The notes beneath the pieces are model-generated. The model was not told the DNA's origin and made no database searches. It was given only the letters and a program-made list of their open reading frames with translations. Below are positions 1-5,524 of a DNA stretch of 5,614 bases, in pieces. Source of the stretch: Ruminococcaceae bacterium UBA5579. GTDB taxonomy: Bacteria; Bacillota; Clostridia; Oscillospirales; Ruminococcaceae. The position numbers were made by a program, and so were the translations under genes. The stretch spans positions 4,914 through 10,527 of the forward strand of contig DILZ01000040.1 in assembly GCA_002425305.1 (NCBI GenBank), in the 5' to 3' direction. Numbering within the stretch: position 1 is the stretch's first letter; each line of letters begins with the position of its first letter.

Positions 1-22
1 ACAAAAAGTTAATTATATTCTT
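1..22. repeat. Left arm of an exact 22-bp inverted repeat (partner 274-295)
   Basis: The reverse complement of bases 1-22 equals bases 274-295 with no mismatch. The arms enclose 251 bp containing the phosphoesterase promoter, ribosome binding site and first 59 codons. The match stops at base 23 on the inner side (23 and 273 do not pair). On the outer side it is cut only by the window edge, so the true arm could be longer. The arm has only 3 G/C bases out of 22, like the intergenic DNA and unlike the coding DNA next to it. Confidence 0.9.
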
Positions 23-199
23 ATCACAGTTGCCTTTAACGAAAAGGAAATTCTTATCGGGATAAAGCTTTTTGATATCGTTGAATTCGTGCTCTCCGTC
101 GCCGAGATGGATATACGCATCGGCGTCAAGGTTATTGTCAATTACCCATTTGAGCTTGTGAAATTCCTTATGAGAATCGGAAACAACAATTATTTTCAT
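1..199 (-). CDS. YfcE/MJ0936-family metallophosphoesterase, N-terminal part (runs off left edge)
   Basis: Reading leftward from ATG at 199-197, 66 codons are visible and the frame is open to the window edge. The protein begins MKIIVVSDSH, giving the metal-binding Asp8-x-His10 motif. It continues with IHLGDGE (Gly33-Asp34) and VKGNCD (Gly56-Asn57-Cys58-Asp59). These are the first three metal-ligand blocks of the calcineurin-like YfcE/MJ0936 phosphodiesterases, which are usually about 150-180 residues long, so roughly a third is seen. Family members hydrolyse phosphodiester or phosphomonoester bonds using two metal ions in the cytoplasm; the substrate here cannot be told. The start is supported by GGAAGGTG at 205-212, about 6 nt upstream, and by an extended -10 promoter at 247-255. 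The gene is divergent from the small-gene run on its right. Oddity: after Asp59 the residues KNIINFL are encoded by very AT-rich DNA that is an exact inverted copy of 274-295, so the reading beyond Asp59 may not be the true gene. Confidence 0.85.
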   Translation of the reverse strand, partial: MKIIVVSDSHKEFHKLKWVIDNNLDADAYIHLGDGEHEFNDIKKLYPDKNFLFVKGNCDKNIINFL

Positions 200-204
200 A
201 CCAT

Positions 205-212
205 ACACCTTC
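205..212 (-). promoter_or_regulatory. Ribosome binding site of the phosphoesterase
   Basis: Read on the minus strand this is GGAAGGTG, 5-6 nt before the ATG at 199-197. It decides the start. The other nearby ATG, at 204-202, is in a different frame. Confidence 0.7.
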
Positions 213-226
213 CAAAATAGAATGTA
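213..226. repeat. 14-bp direct repeat, copy 1 (copy 2 at 363-376)
   Basis: The sequence caaaatagaatgta occurs here and again at 363-376 on the same strand. This copy lies in the 5' untranslated region of the leftward phosphoesterase. The second lies directly before the ribosome binding site of the first rightward gene. Both copies are thus just outside a gene start, but in opposite orientation relative to their genes. It could be a protein-binding site or the trace of a small duplication; the sequence does not decide. Confidence 0.7.
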
Positions 227-246
227 TCCATAATAAATACAACAGT

Positions 247-255
247 ATTATAACA
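247..255 (-). promoter_or_regulatory. Extended -10 promoter for the phosphoesterase
   Basis: Read on the minus strand this is TGTTATAAT, a perfect TATAAT -10 hexamer preceded by the TG of an extended -10 element. No good -35 is seen at 16-18 bp, which is acceptable for extended -10 promoters. Transcription would begin near base 240, giving a leader of about 40 nt before the ATG at 199. The transcript would include the left arm of the 22-bp inverted repeat but not the right arm. Confidence 0.65.
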
Positions 256-273
256 TACTTTTTTAAATTATAA

Positions 274-295
274 AAGAATATAATTAACTTTTTGT
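274..295. repeat. Right arm of the exact 22-bp inverted repeat (partner 1-22)
   Basis: This is the exact reverse complement of bases 1-22. It lies in AT-rich intergenic DNA upstream of the small-gene run and overlaps the left half of the 289-332 dyad. On the plus strand the frame in register with the phosphoesterase stays open from 274 to a TAA at 337-339. If the segment between the arms were inverted, the phosphoesterase start would be joined to an 80-residue dead-end frame. Confidence 0.9.
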
Positions 296-332
296 TAAAA
301 AATACAATTTTATTTGTGAATTTTAACAAAAA
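289..332. repeat. 12-bp perfect dyad with 20-nt centre
   Basis: The sequence tttttgttaaaa (289-300) is the exact inverse complement of ttttaacaaaaa (321-332), with 20 nt between. It lies upstream of the small-gene run and overlaps its candidate promoter, so it could be an operator or a hairpin. The half-sites TTGTTAA and TTAACAA resemble Rex half-sites, but the spacing is 24 nt rather than the usual 4. All-A/T-rich dyads arise easily in such DNA, so function is uncertain. Confidence 0.5.
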
Positions 333-352
333 TATATAACTATATGCATAAA
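311..352 (+). promoter_or_regulatory. Probable promoter region of the four-gene run
   Basis: A rightward promoter is expected here because the run has no other upstream transcription source. Two weak readings exist. One is TTGTGA at 314-319 with TATAAC at 335-340 (15-bp spacing). The other is TTAACA at 323-328 with CATAAA at 347-352 (18-bp spacing), whose -35 overlaps the right arm of the 12-bp dyad. Neither is strong and the exact start site is not determined. Confidence 0.35.
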
Positions 353-362
353 CGAAAAACTT

Positions 363-376
363 CAAAATAGAATGTA
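363..376. repeat. 14-bp direct repeat, copy 2 (copy 1 at 213-226)
   Basis: This is identical to 213-226. It abuts the ribosome binding site ACGGAGGT (376-383) of the first small gene, so it falls in that gene's 5' untranslated leader. Confidence 0.7.
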
Positions 377-388
377 CGGAGGTAATTT

Positions 389-607
389 ATGAACAAAAAC
401 GAAGCGATGATAAATATGCTGAGCCAAAAGCTCGGCATCACTGCACAGGAGCTGAAAGAAGCCATAGAAAAGAACGACTTTTCGTCGGCTATAAAAAACA
501 TTTCACCTAAAGACAAGGAAAAGCTCAAAGCCGTACTCGAAAATAAGGAACTGGTGGATAAAATAATGAGATCAAAGGAAGCAAAAGACTTAAAAAACAA
601 TTTTTAA
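389..607 (+). CDS. 72-aa helical protein of unknown function, first gene of the four-gene run
   Basis: Not recognised as a named family. The start is well supported by ACGGAGGT at 376-383, 5 nt before ATG 389. The product is soluble, charged (many K and E) and almost certainly all-helical, with no signal peptide or membrane segment. Residues 1-30 (SQKLGITAQELKEAIEKND) look like a helix-turn-helix-like bundle half; residues 39-72 form a second helical part (SPKDKEKLKAVLENKELVDKIM). The pattern of a short LG-containing helix, then a proline-started helix ending in a 'delete-like' KEAKDLKNNF tail, reminds me of small hypothetical proteins encoded beside the next gene's family in clostridia. That is from memory and unverified. 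It is followed after 24 nt by the next gene and is probably co-transcribed with it. It may act with its neighbours; no function can be assigned. Confidence 0.85.
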   Translation: MNKNEAMINMLSQKLGITAQELKEAIEKNDFSSAIKNISPKDKEKLKAVLENKELVDKIMRSKEAKDLKNNF

Positions 608-631
608 CGGTCGGAAAAGAGGCTGAAAGCT

Positions 632-967
632 ATGAGCGATATCAAGCAGATGCTTAAGGCGCTTGTTGATACCACCGATGAAAAAAACAAGGAAAAAAGC
701 AGTTACGACACATCGGACGATACAGAAAAAACAAACGAGTCTGATGGCGGACTTTTCGACGGCATAGATGTAGATATGCTGCTAAAGATCGGAGATATAA
801 TTTCAAAGCTGAATGAAAGCGACAAGAACACCGAGCTTCTTTTAGCCGTAAAACCGCATCTCAGAAAAGAAAACCGTGAAAAAATAGACACCGCGGTAAA
901 GCTTTTCAGGATAATTTCCGTTATCCCCTATCTCAGAGAAAGCGGGCTTACGGATAATCTATTTTAA
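632..967 (+). CDS. 111-aa protein with conserved-looking helical C-terminal half, unknown function
   Basis: ATG 632 is preceded by AAGAGG at 617-622, 9 nt upstream, and 24 nt after the previous stop. Residues 1-12 form a short helix (MSDIKQMLKALV). Residues 13-40 are a polar, acidic, serine/threonine-rich linker that is probably disordered. Residues 43-107 are a compact helical region, with DGIDVDMLLKIGDIISKL, then SDKNTELLLAVKPHLRKEN and REKIDTAVKLFRIISVIPYL ending in RESGL. I associate the 'DKNT-LLLA-KPHL-K---KID-A-KL-R-I---P-LRESG' pattern with a widespread but uncharacterised clostridial family. This is recollection, not a search result. No signal peptide, membrane helix or catalytic motif is visible. 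The short amphipathic C-terminal helices could bind a partner, plausibly one of the other three small proteins. Confidence 0.85.
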   Translation: MSDIKQMLKALVDTTDEKNKEKSSYDTSDDTEKTNESDGGLFDGIDVDMLLKIGDIISKLNESDKNTELLLAVKPHLRKENREKIDTAVKLFRIISVIPYLRESGLTDNLF

Positions 968-986
968 ACAAGAAAGGAAATATGCT

Positions 987-1505
987 ATGGAATGGGAAAA
1001 CATTGAGATAACCGACAAGGAACTTGAAAAGCAGACGGAAATGTATAAAAAGCTTGCTATGGACGCAGCCGCACGCTCATTGTCAAAAACAGACAGTGAG
1101 CCTGTTTCGGTCACGGAAATAAACGCCGGCAGCGATATAAACAACATTCTCGGGAACGATGTGAATATTTCCGATCTCAATTTCAATATAGAAAACATAT
1201 CCGTTTTTGTTCCTCCGGAAGAAAATGAGGCAGAGGACGAAACGGACGATGCCGAGTACCCCGCACAGGAGGAATACGAAGAAGATGATGATGACGAAGA
1301 AATTGAAACGGTAAGCGAAGATACCGATGATGCGGAAAAAGATTATGCATCAGAAGAAATTCCGGATCACGAAAGCGAAGAAGCGGTATTTGCTTACACG
1401 GAAAATAAAGACGAAACAAAATCCACCGTATCAGACGATGCCGACAGCCTTGACGAATACATAAAAAAATACAACAGCGAAGAAGATAATTTTCGGGACG
1501 AATAA
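987..1505 (+). CDS. 172-aa protein with a very acidic disordered tail, unknown function
   Basis: ATG 987 follows AAGGA at 974-978 with 8-nt spacing and lies 19 nt after the previous stop. Residues 1-33 form a probable amphipathic helix (EITDKELEKQTEMYKKLAMDAAARS). Residues 34-76 are a mixed polar segment with a small hydrophobic patch (INNILGNDVNISDLNFNIENISVFVPP). From residue 77 to the end, 45 of 96 residues are Asp or Glu and only 6 are Lys or Arg, so this part is almost surely disordered. No enzyme motif, signal peptide or membrane segment is seen. The helical head probably does the specific work, and the tail may bind cations or basic partners, or keep the protein soluble. The tail is encoded by GAA/GAT-rich low-complexity DNA (about 1220-1345). 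The next start lies 4 nt after its stop, pointing to coupled translation. Confidence 0.85.
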   Translation: MEWENIEITDKELEKQTEMYKKLAMDAAARSLSKTDSEPVSVTEINAGSDINNILGNDVNISDLNFNIENISVFVPPEENEAEDETDDAEYPAQEEYEEDDDDEEIETVSEDTDDAEKDYASEEIPDHESEEAVFAYTENKDETKSTVSDDADSLDEYIKKYNSEEDNFRDE

Positions 1506-1509
1506 GGAA

Positions 1510-1641
1510 ATGGATATTATTCAAAGGATAGCAAGCGATGACGATCTGCTTATAATAGCCGCCGTCGCATTTATCTTATGGCGTGACAAAGCGGACAAAA
1601 TGCTGATACTCGCACTTATCTATGTTTTTCTGATAAAATAG
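1510..1641 (+). CDS. 43-aa hydrophobic microprotein, last gene of the four-gene run
   Basis: Reading from ATG 1510 to TAG 1639-1641 gives 43 residues. An acidic head (MDIIQRIASDDD) is followed by hydrophobic LLIIAAVAFILW (residues 13-24), a charged turn RDKADK (25-30), and hydrophobic MLILALIYVFLI (31-42), ending in Lys43. Each stretch is only 12 residues. They could form a short hairpin in the membrane or two amphiphilic helices on its surface. It begins 4 nt after the previous stop (TAA 1503-1505). AAGGA at 1504-1508 is too close to the ATG to be an ideal ribosome binding site, so expression is probably by termination-reinitiation coupling. Its stop overlaps the first base of the terminator stem. 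The charge-turn pattern between two leucine/isoleucine blocks resembles tiny clostridial proteins I recall beside the 111-aa family, which supports it as a real gene; this is unverified. Confidence 0.75.
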   Translation: MDIIQRIASDDDLLIIAAVAFILWRDKADKMLILALIYVFLIK

Positions 1642-1675
1642 AGGCCTTTCGGATTTACGAAAGACCTCTTTTCTT
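1641..1675. terminator. Shared (convergent) rho-independent terminator
   Basis: The stem 1641-1651 (gaggcctttcg) pairs with 1658-1668 (cgaaagacctc) around a 6-nt loop. On the plus strand there is one C-A mismatch (1645/1664), and the stem is followed by TTTTCTTATTT, ending the small-gene run. In the minus-strand RNA the same position becomes a G-U pair, so all 11 positions pair. It is followed by UAUUUUAU and lies 6 nt after the ntpD stop, ending the ATPase operon. One hairpin therefore serves both directions. Confidence 0.85.
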
Positions 1676-2336
1676 ATTTGACTGTATTCTCTTGTGCCAA
1701 CGCCTTAAGTCGGGCATATTGTTCTTTTTTCAGCTTGGTGGATTTTATCACCTTCTGGCGGGAGAACTCTTCCCTTTCCTTTTCTTCAAGGCTGTTTGAA
1801 ATAAACCGCACCTGCTCTTCAAATTTCGGTATCATAATGTTTTTCAGCGCATTAGCTCGCTTTTGCGTCTTTTTTATCGAGTTTGCAAGACGGAATACGC
1901 CGTTATCTATCTCCGCAAGAAGCGCAGTAAGATATTTCACTTCATTGAACTTGATATAAGCGATATCAAGGTAGGAATTGGTCGTAATAGTATCATATTT
2001 CAGTCCGGGCGGCTGTTTTTCAAGCGTGACAGTCGGAAGCTCGACACCCATTACGCTCCTGCTTGAAAGTGCAAGACCTGTTTCCTCGGGTACGAATTTA
2101 GAAAGCGTCGAAACACTGCCGAGCGTCATATTTGCATTTCTGAGAGCCGCATACGCCTCTTCATAAGCTTTTTCGATATTGTTGCGGATCTCCTTTGAAT
2201 TGTCTGCAAGAGCGACCATTTCCCTTATAAGGACATTTCGTTTTCTGTCCATAAGGTCATAGCCCTGCCTTGCCTGCTGAAGCGATCTCTTTACTTTTAT
2301 AAGGTTGCCTTTAGTCGGAAAGACCTGTTCAGCCAT
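1674..2336 (-). CDS. ntpD: V/A-type ATPase subunit D (central rotor shaft)
   Basis: At 220 residues this is the usual length for bacterial V-type subunit D (also called atpD). D is the antiparallel coiled-coil axle that turns inside the A3B3 head and couples it to the membrane rotor together with F. The family pattern is clear. The N-terminal helix has FPTKGNLIKVKRSLQQARQG then YDLMDRKRNVLIREM (residues 6-40). The middle part has SVMGVELP (94-101). The long C-terminal helix has KKTQKRANALKNIMIPKFEEQ and SLEEKEREEFSRQKVIKSTK (155-201). Both helices are rich in charged and heptad-spaced hydrophobic residues. It is last in the operon, 20 nt after ntpB, with only a weak GGTG ribosome binding site at 2341-2344, so translation may depend partly on the upstream gene. 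The stop is followed directly by the shared terminator. No truncation or frameshift is seen. Confidence 0.97.
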   Translation of the reverse strand: MAEQVFPTKGNLIKVKRSLQQARQGYDLMDRKRNVLIREMVALADNSKEIRNNIEKAYEEAYAALRNANMTLGSVSTLSKFVPEETGLALSSRSVMGVELPTVTLEKQPPGLKYDTITTNSYLDIAYIKFNEVKYLTALLAEIDNGVFRLANSIKKTQKRANALKNIMIPKFEEQVRFISNSLEEKEREEFSRQKVIKSTKLKKEQYARLKALAQENTVK

Positions 2337-2356
2337 AATTCACCAGCTCTCTGTTG

Positions 2357-3748
2357 TTACATAAAACGCTTTGCTTTTTCGCTGTCGTAAAACTCATCTA
2401 TAAGGTCGTCGCTCAGACGGTCAAGCTCGGATCTCGGCAAAGTGGAAAGCAGCTGCCATGCGAGCTCAAAAGTCTCGTCAAGACTTCTGTTTTCCTCAAA
2501 GCCCTGATTGAGAAAATGCTTTTCAAACAGGTCACCGAATCTCATTATCGCCTTATCGGAAGCGGAAAGCTCATCTTCACCGATTACCGAAGCGAGCGCT
2601 CTTGCATCCTGAACTCTCGCATAACAAGAAAACAGCTGATTTGCAACATCCGAGTGATCTGCTCTTGTATATTCCGCTCCGATACCGTCCTTCATAAGAC
2701 GCGAAAGCGAAAGGAGCACGGAAAGTCCGGGATAAATACCGGTCTGGTCGAGATTTCTGTCAAAAACTATCTGCCCTTCCGTTATATAAGCGGTAAGGTC
2801 GGGTATAGGATGGGTTATGTCGTCGTTCGGCATGGTAAGTATCGGTATCTGAGTTACAGAGCCCTTGCTGCCTTCAACGACTCCCGCACGCTCGTACATC
2901 GAGGCAAGGTCGGAATAAAGGTAACCCGGGTATCCTTTTCTTCCGGGTATCTCGCCTTTTGATGACGAGAATTCACGAAGTGCCTCACAATAAGAGGTAA
3001 GGTCGGTCATTATTACGAGAATGTGCATTCCTTTTTCAAATGCGAGATATTCCGCAAGAGTGAGTGCGCATCGGGGTGTCAATATACGCTCGATGATAGG
3101 ATCGCTCGAAAGATTGAGGAACATGCTTACATTTTTTATAACGCCCGCCTCTTCAAAGCTGCGTCTGAAATAATTCGCAACATCGTTCTGAACGCCCATT
3201 GCGGCAAAAACAACCGCAAAATCCTTGCCCTCGCTGTCGGCTATCTTTGCCTGTCTTACTATCTGCACGGCAAGCTTGTTATGCGAAAGACCGGACCCCG
3301 AAAAGATAGGCAGTTTCTGTCCTCTGATAAGCGTCATGAGTGCATCGATAGAGGAAATTCCGGTGTGTATATAGTTTCTCGGATAAGTACGGGCAACGGG
3401 GTTTAAAGAACGGCCGTTTATGTCGCCGTATTTTTCCGGAAACACATCGCCGAGCCCATCTATCGGACGACCCGCTCCGTTGAATGTTCTGCCGAGCATT
3501 TCCACGGAAAGCGGTATTTCAAGCGGCTTGCCCGAAAATTTTGTTCTTGTATTTTTAAGCGAAATGCCGTTGGTGCCCTCAAATATCTGAAGAACGACCT
3601 TATCGCCCTGCATCTCGACAACTCTGCCAAGACGCTTTGTTCCGTCGTCGAGGGTAAGCTCTGCTATCTCGTCAAAAGAAGCATTGTTTACTCCCTGGAG
3701 ACATACCAGAGGGCCGTTTATTTCGCTGAGACCCGAATACTGTATCAT
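2357..3748 (-). CDS. ntpB: V/A-type ATPase subunit B (non-catalytic head subunit)
   Basis: At 463 residues this is the normal length for bacterial V-type subunit B (also called atpB). B alternates with A in the A3B3 ring and completes the nucleotide sites at the interface. It has an N-terminal beta-barrel (about 1-75) and a nucleotide-binding domain (about 76-360). In place of a true P-loop it has [10 protein letters not shown] (148-157), as expected for non-catalytic B, where SGSGLPHN-like sequences are usual. Other landmarks are [16 protein letters not shown] (211-226), [12 protein letters not shown] (248-259), [20 protein letters not shown] (263-282) and [10 protein letters not shown] (348-357). 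Arg350 in SLSR is the probable arginine finger supplied to the neighbouring A site. A helical C-terminal domain follows. ATG 3748 has a strong GGAGGG ribosome binding site at 3757-3762, 8 nt upstream, and lies 15 nt after ntpA. Oddity: the usual PPI[ND]VLPSLSR stretch reads [11 protein letters not shown] (340-350). Confidence 0.97.
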   Translation of the reverse strand: MIQYSGLSEINGPLVCLQGVNNASFDEIAELTLDDGTKRLGRVVEMQGDKVVLQIFEGTNGISLKNTRTKFSGKPLEIPLSVEMLGRTFNGAGRPIDGLGDVFPEKYGDINGRSLNPVARTYPRNYIHTGISSIDALMTLIRGQKLPIFSGSGLSHNKLAVQIVRQAKIADSEGKDFAVVFAAMGVQNDVANYFRRSFEEAGVIKNVSMFLNLSSDPIIERILTPRCALTLAEYLAFEKGMHILVIMTDLTSYCEALREFSSSKGEIPGRKGYPGYLYSDLASMYERAGVVEGSKGSVTQIPILTMPNDDITHPIPDLTAYITEGQIVFDRNLDQTGIYPGLSVLLSLSRLMKDGIGAEYTRADHSDVANQLFSCYARVQDARALASVIGEDELSASDKAIMRFGDLFEKHFLNQGFEENRSLDETFELAWQLLSTLPRSELDRLSDDLIDEFYDSEKAKRFM

Positions 3749-3763
3749 TGAATTGTCCCTCCG

Positions 3764-5509
3764 TTATGCGTTTTTTGAAAACCAGTCGTCGATCTCGGCA
3801 AAGTATTCGTCGAACTTGTCGAGGTCGCTGTTAGGCACTTCAAACTTTATTTTCGTCACCTTATCAAAAAGACCCGATGACAATATTTTATTTATGGATA
3901 TGCCGCTATTTACCGCATCGAGCGACTTATGATAAAGCTTTAAAATCGCCCGCATCATAAGCAGCTGTTTTTTGAGCGGAACATAAGTATCGTCCGCATG
4001 ACCGGCATTCTGTTGAAGAAAACCTACCCTTATGACCTTGGCAGTCTCGATTATAAGCTTCTGGTCATCGGGAAGCACATCGGCACCGATAAGCTTTACT
4101 ATCTCCATAAGGTTGTTTTCTTCGATGAGCAGAGTGGATATCTCCTGTCTGTCGTCACAGAAATCCTCACCGACATTTTCGGTGTAATAATCCTTAAGGT
4201 CGTCGGAATACTCCGAATAGCTTTGCAGCCAGTTTATCGCGGGATAATGTCTTGCATAAGCAAGGCTTTTGTCAAGCGCCCAGAAGCATCTTACAAAACG
4301 CTTTGTGTTCTGCGTTACAGGCTCGGAAAAGTCTGAGCCCTGAGGAGAAACGGCGCCTATTACGGTAACGCTGCCCTCGGCCTTATTAAGCGTCTCGACA
4401 TAGCCCGCACGCTCGTAGAATTCCGCCAGTCTTGACGGAAGATATGCGGGGAAACCTTCTTCTGCGGGCATTTCCTCAAGACGACCGGATATCTCTCGCA
4501 GTGCCTCTGCCCAGCGGGAGGTCGAATCCGCCATGATAGCTATATGATAGCCCATATCCCTGTAATATTCCGCAAGTGTGATGCCCGTGTAAATAGACGC
4601 TTCTCTTGCGGCAACAGGCATATTTGAAGTATTTGCGATAAGCACTGTTCTGTCGGTAAGCGGTCTGCCGGATTTCGGGTCGATAAGCTCCGAAAACTCT
4701 TCAAGCACCTGCGTCATCTCGTTGCCACGCTCACCGCAGCCGATATATACGATGATATCGGCATCGCACCACTTGGCAAGCTGATGCTGCGTCACGGTCT
4801 TACCCGTACCGAAGCCGCCCGGTATCGCTGCGGTACCGCCCTTAGCGATCGGGCAGACGGTATCTATTATCCTTTGACCGGTTATAAGCGGCTTTGATAT
4901 AGGTATCCTTCTGCTTATGGGTCTCGGATTTCGGATAGGCCATTTCTGCATAAGGCTGAGCTCGTGCACCGTTCCGTTATCGGCTTTTACGGTAACAACA
5001 ATATCCGTGACCTTATATTTGCCGTTCGGTCTTACCGATCCGACCGTACCGTTTAAATACGGAGGGATCATACATTTATGCATTATAAGCGGAGTTTCGG
5101 GGCAGGTTGCGTATATATCGCCGCCGCTTACTTTATCCCCTGCTTTTACGGTTATCTCAACATCAAATTCACGCTGCTCGTCGAGCGACGGGATCATACT
5201 GCCTTCGGAAACATATATCTCTCCGGATGCGGTCATGGCTCTTAAAGGACGCTGGATACCGTCATAGATATTTGAAATTATGCCGGGGCCGAGCGTCGCA
5301 CACATGAGCGACCCCGTAGGCTCTACCATCTCACCTACGGAAAGTCCCGAAGTGCTTTCGTAGACCTGGATCGTAGTAAGCTCATCGGTAACGCCGATGA
5401 CCTCGCCGACCAGCTTTTTTTCGCCTACATATACCATTTCTCTCATTGAGAAATCTTTTGTATCCTTGACTTTTATAACCGGTCCGTTGATAGAATATAT
5501 CTTATTCAT
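3764..5509 (-). CDS. ntpA: V/A-type ATPase subunit A (catalytic head subunit)
   Basis: At 581 residues this is full-length V-type subunit A (also called atpA), which carries the catalytic ATP site at its interface with B. An N-terminal beta-barrel (about 1-70) is followed by the A-specific non-homologous insert (about 115-185), then the catalytic domain. Visible motifs are the P-loop GGFGTGKT (231-238, Lys237 and Thr238 binding phosphate and Mg), [10 protein letters not shown] (256-265, with Glu260 the probable catalytic base and Arg261), [20 protein letters not shown] (327-346), [11 protein letters not shown] (394-404), and the ATPase alpha/beta signature [10 protein letters not shown] (423-432). 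The C-terminal part is the helical domain (about 440-575). ATG 5509 has the strong ribosome binding site GGAGGTG at 5517-5523, 7 nt upstream, and lies 15 nt after the preceding gene, so it is operonic with subunit E before and B after. The P-loop has Gly-Gly-Phe rather than the more usual Gly-Pro/Ala-Phe, a variant I recall from several clostridial A subunits. No damage is seen. Confidence 0.98.
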   Translation of the reverse strand: MNKIYSINGPVIKVKDTKDFSMREMVYVGEKKLVGEVIGVTDELTTIQVYESTSGLSVGEMVEPTGSLMCATLGPGIISNIYDGIQRPLRAMTASGEIYVSEGSMIPSLDEQREFDVEITVKAGDKVSGGDIYATCPETPLIMHKCMIPPYLNGTVGSVRPNGKYKVTDIVVTVKADNGTVHELSLMQKWPIRNPRPISRRIPISKPLITGQRIIDTVCPIAKGGTAAIPGGFGTGKTVTQHQLAKWCDADIIVYIGCGERGNEMTQVLEEFSELIDPKSGRPLTDRTVLIANTSNMPVAAREASIYTGITLAEYYRDMGYHIAIMADSTSRWAEALREISGRLEEMPAEEGFPAYLPSRLAEFYERAGYVETLNKAEGSVTVIGAVSPQGSDFSEPVTQNTKRFVRCFWALDKSLAYARHYPAINWLQSYSEYSDDLKDYYTENVGEDFCDDRQEISTLLIEENNLMEIVKLIGADVLPDDQKLIIETAKVIRVGFLQQNAGHADDTYVPLKKQLLMMRAILKLYHKSLDAVNSGISINKILSSGLFDKVTKIKFEVPNSDLDKFDEYFAEIDDWFSKNA

Positions 5510-5524
5510 TAAAACGCACCTCCG

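Noticed and set aside
292..329. Rex operator (TTGTTAA ... TTAACAA)
   Set aside because: The half-sites match, but they are 24 nt apart instead of the canonical 4. It is reported only as a dyad.
168..365. 65-codon minus-strand frame in the intergenic region
   Set aside because: It overlaps the phosphoesterase start on the same strand in another frame, is made mostly of AT-rich codons (F, I, L, K, N, Y) and has no supporting motif.
340..600. 86-codon minus-strand frame opposite the 72-aa gene
   Set aside because: It is antisense to a gene with a strong ribosome binding site, and its serine/phenylalanine-rich protein is the mirror of Lys/Glu codons.
982..1011. Alternative ATG at 982 for the acidic-protein gene
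   Set aside because: This frame stops after nine codons. ATG 987 has correct spacing to AAGGA and opens the long frame.
1183..1524. 113-codon minus-strand frame opposite the acidic protein
   Set aside because: Its Arg/His/Leu/Pro-rich composition is the mirror of the acidic repeat coding on the plus strand.
2354..2962. 202-codon plus-strand open frame opposite ntpB
   Set aside because: It is wholly antisense to a strongly conserved gene, has no family pattern, and is explained by the codon use of ntpB on the other strand.
3278..3307. Loss of the P-loop in subunit B as a sign of a broken gene
   Set aside because: A degenerate P-loop of the SGSGL type is normal in non-catalytic V-type B subunits.
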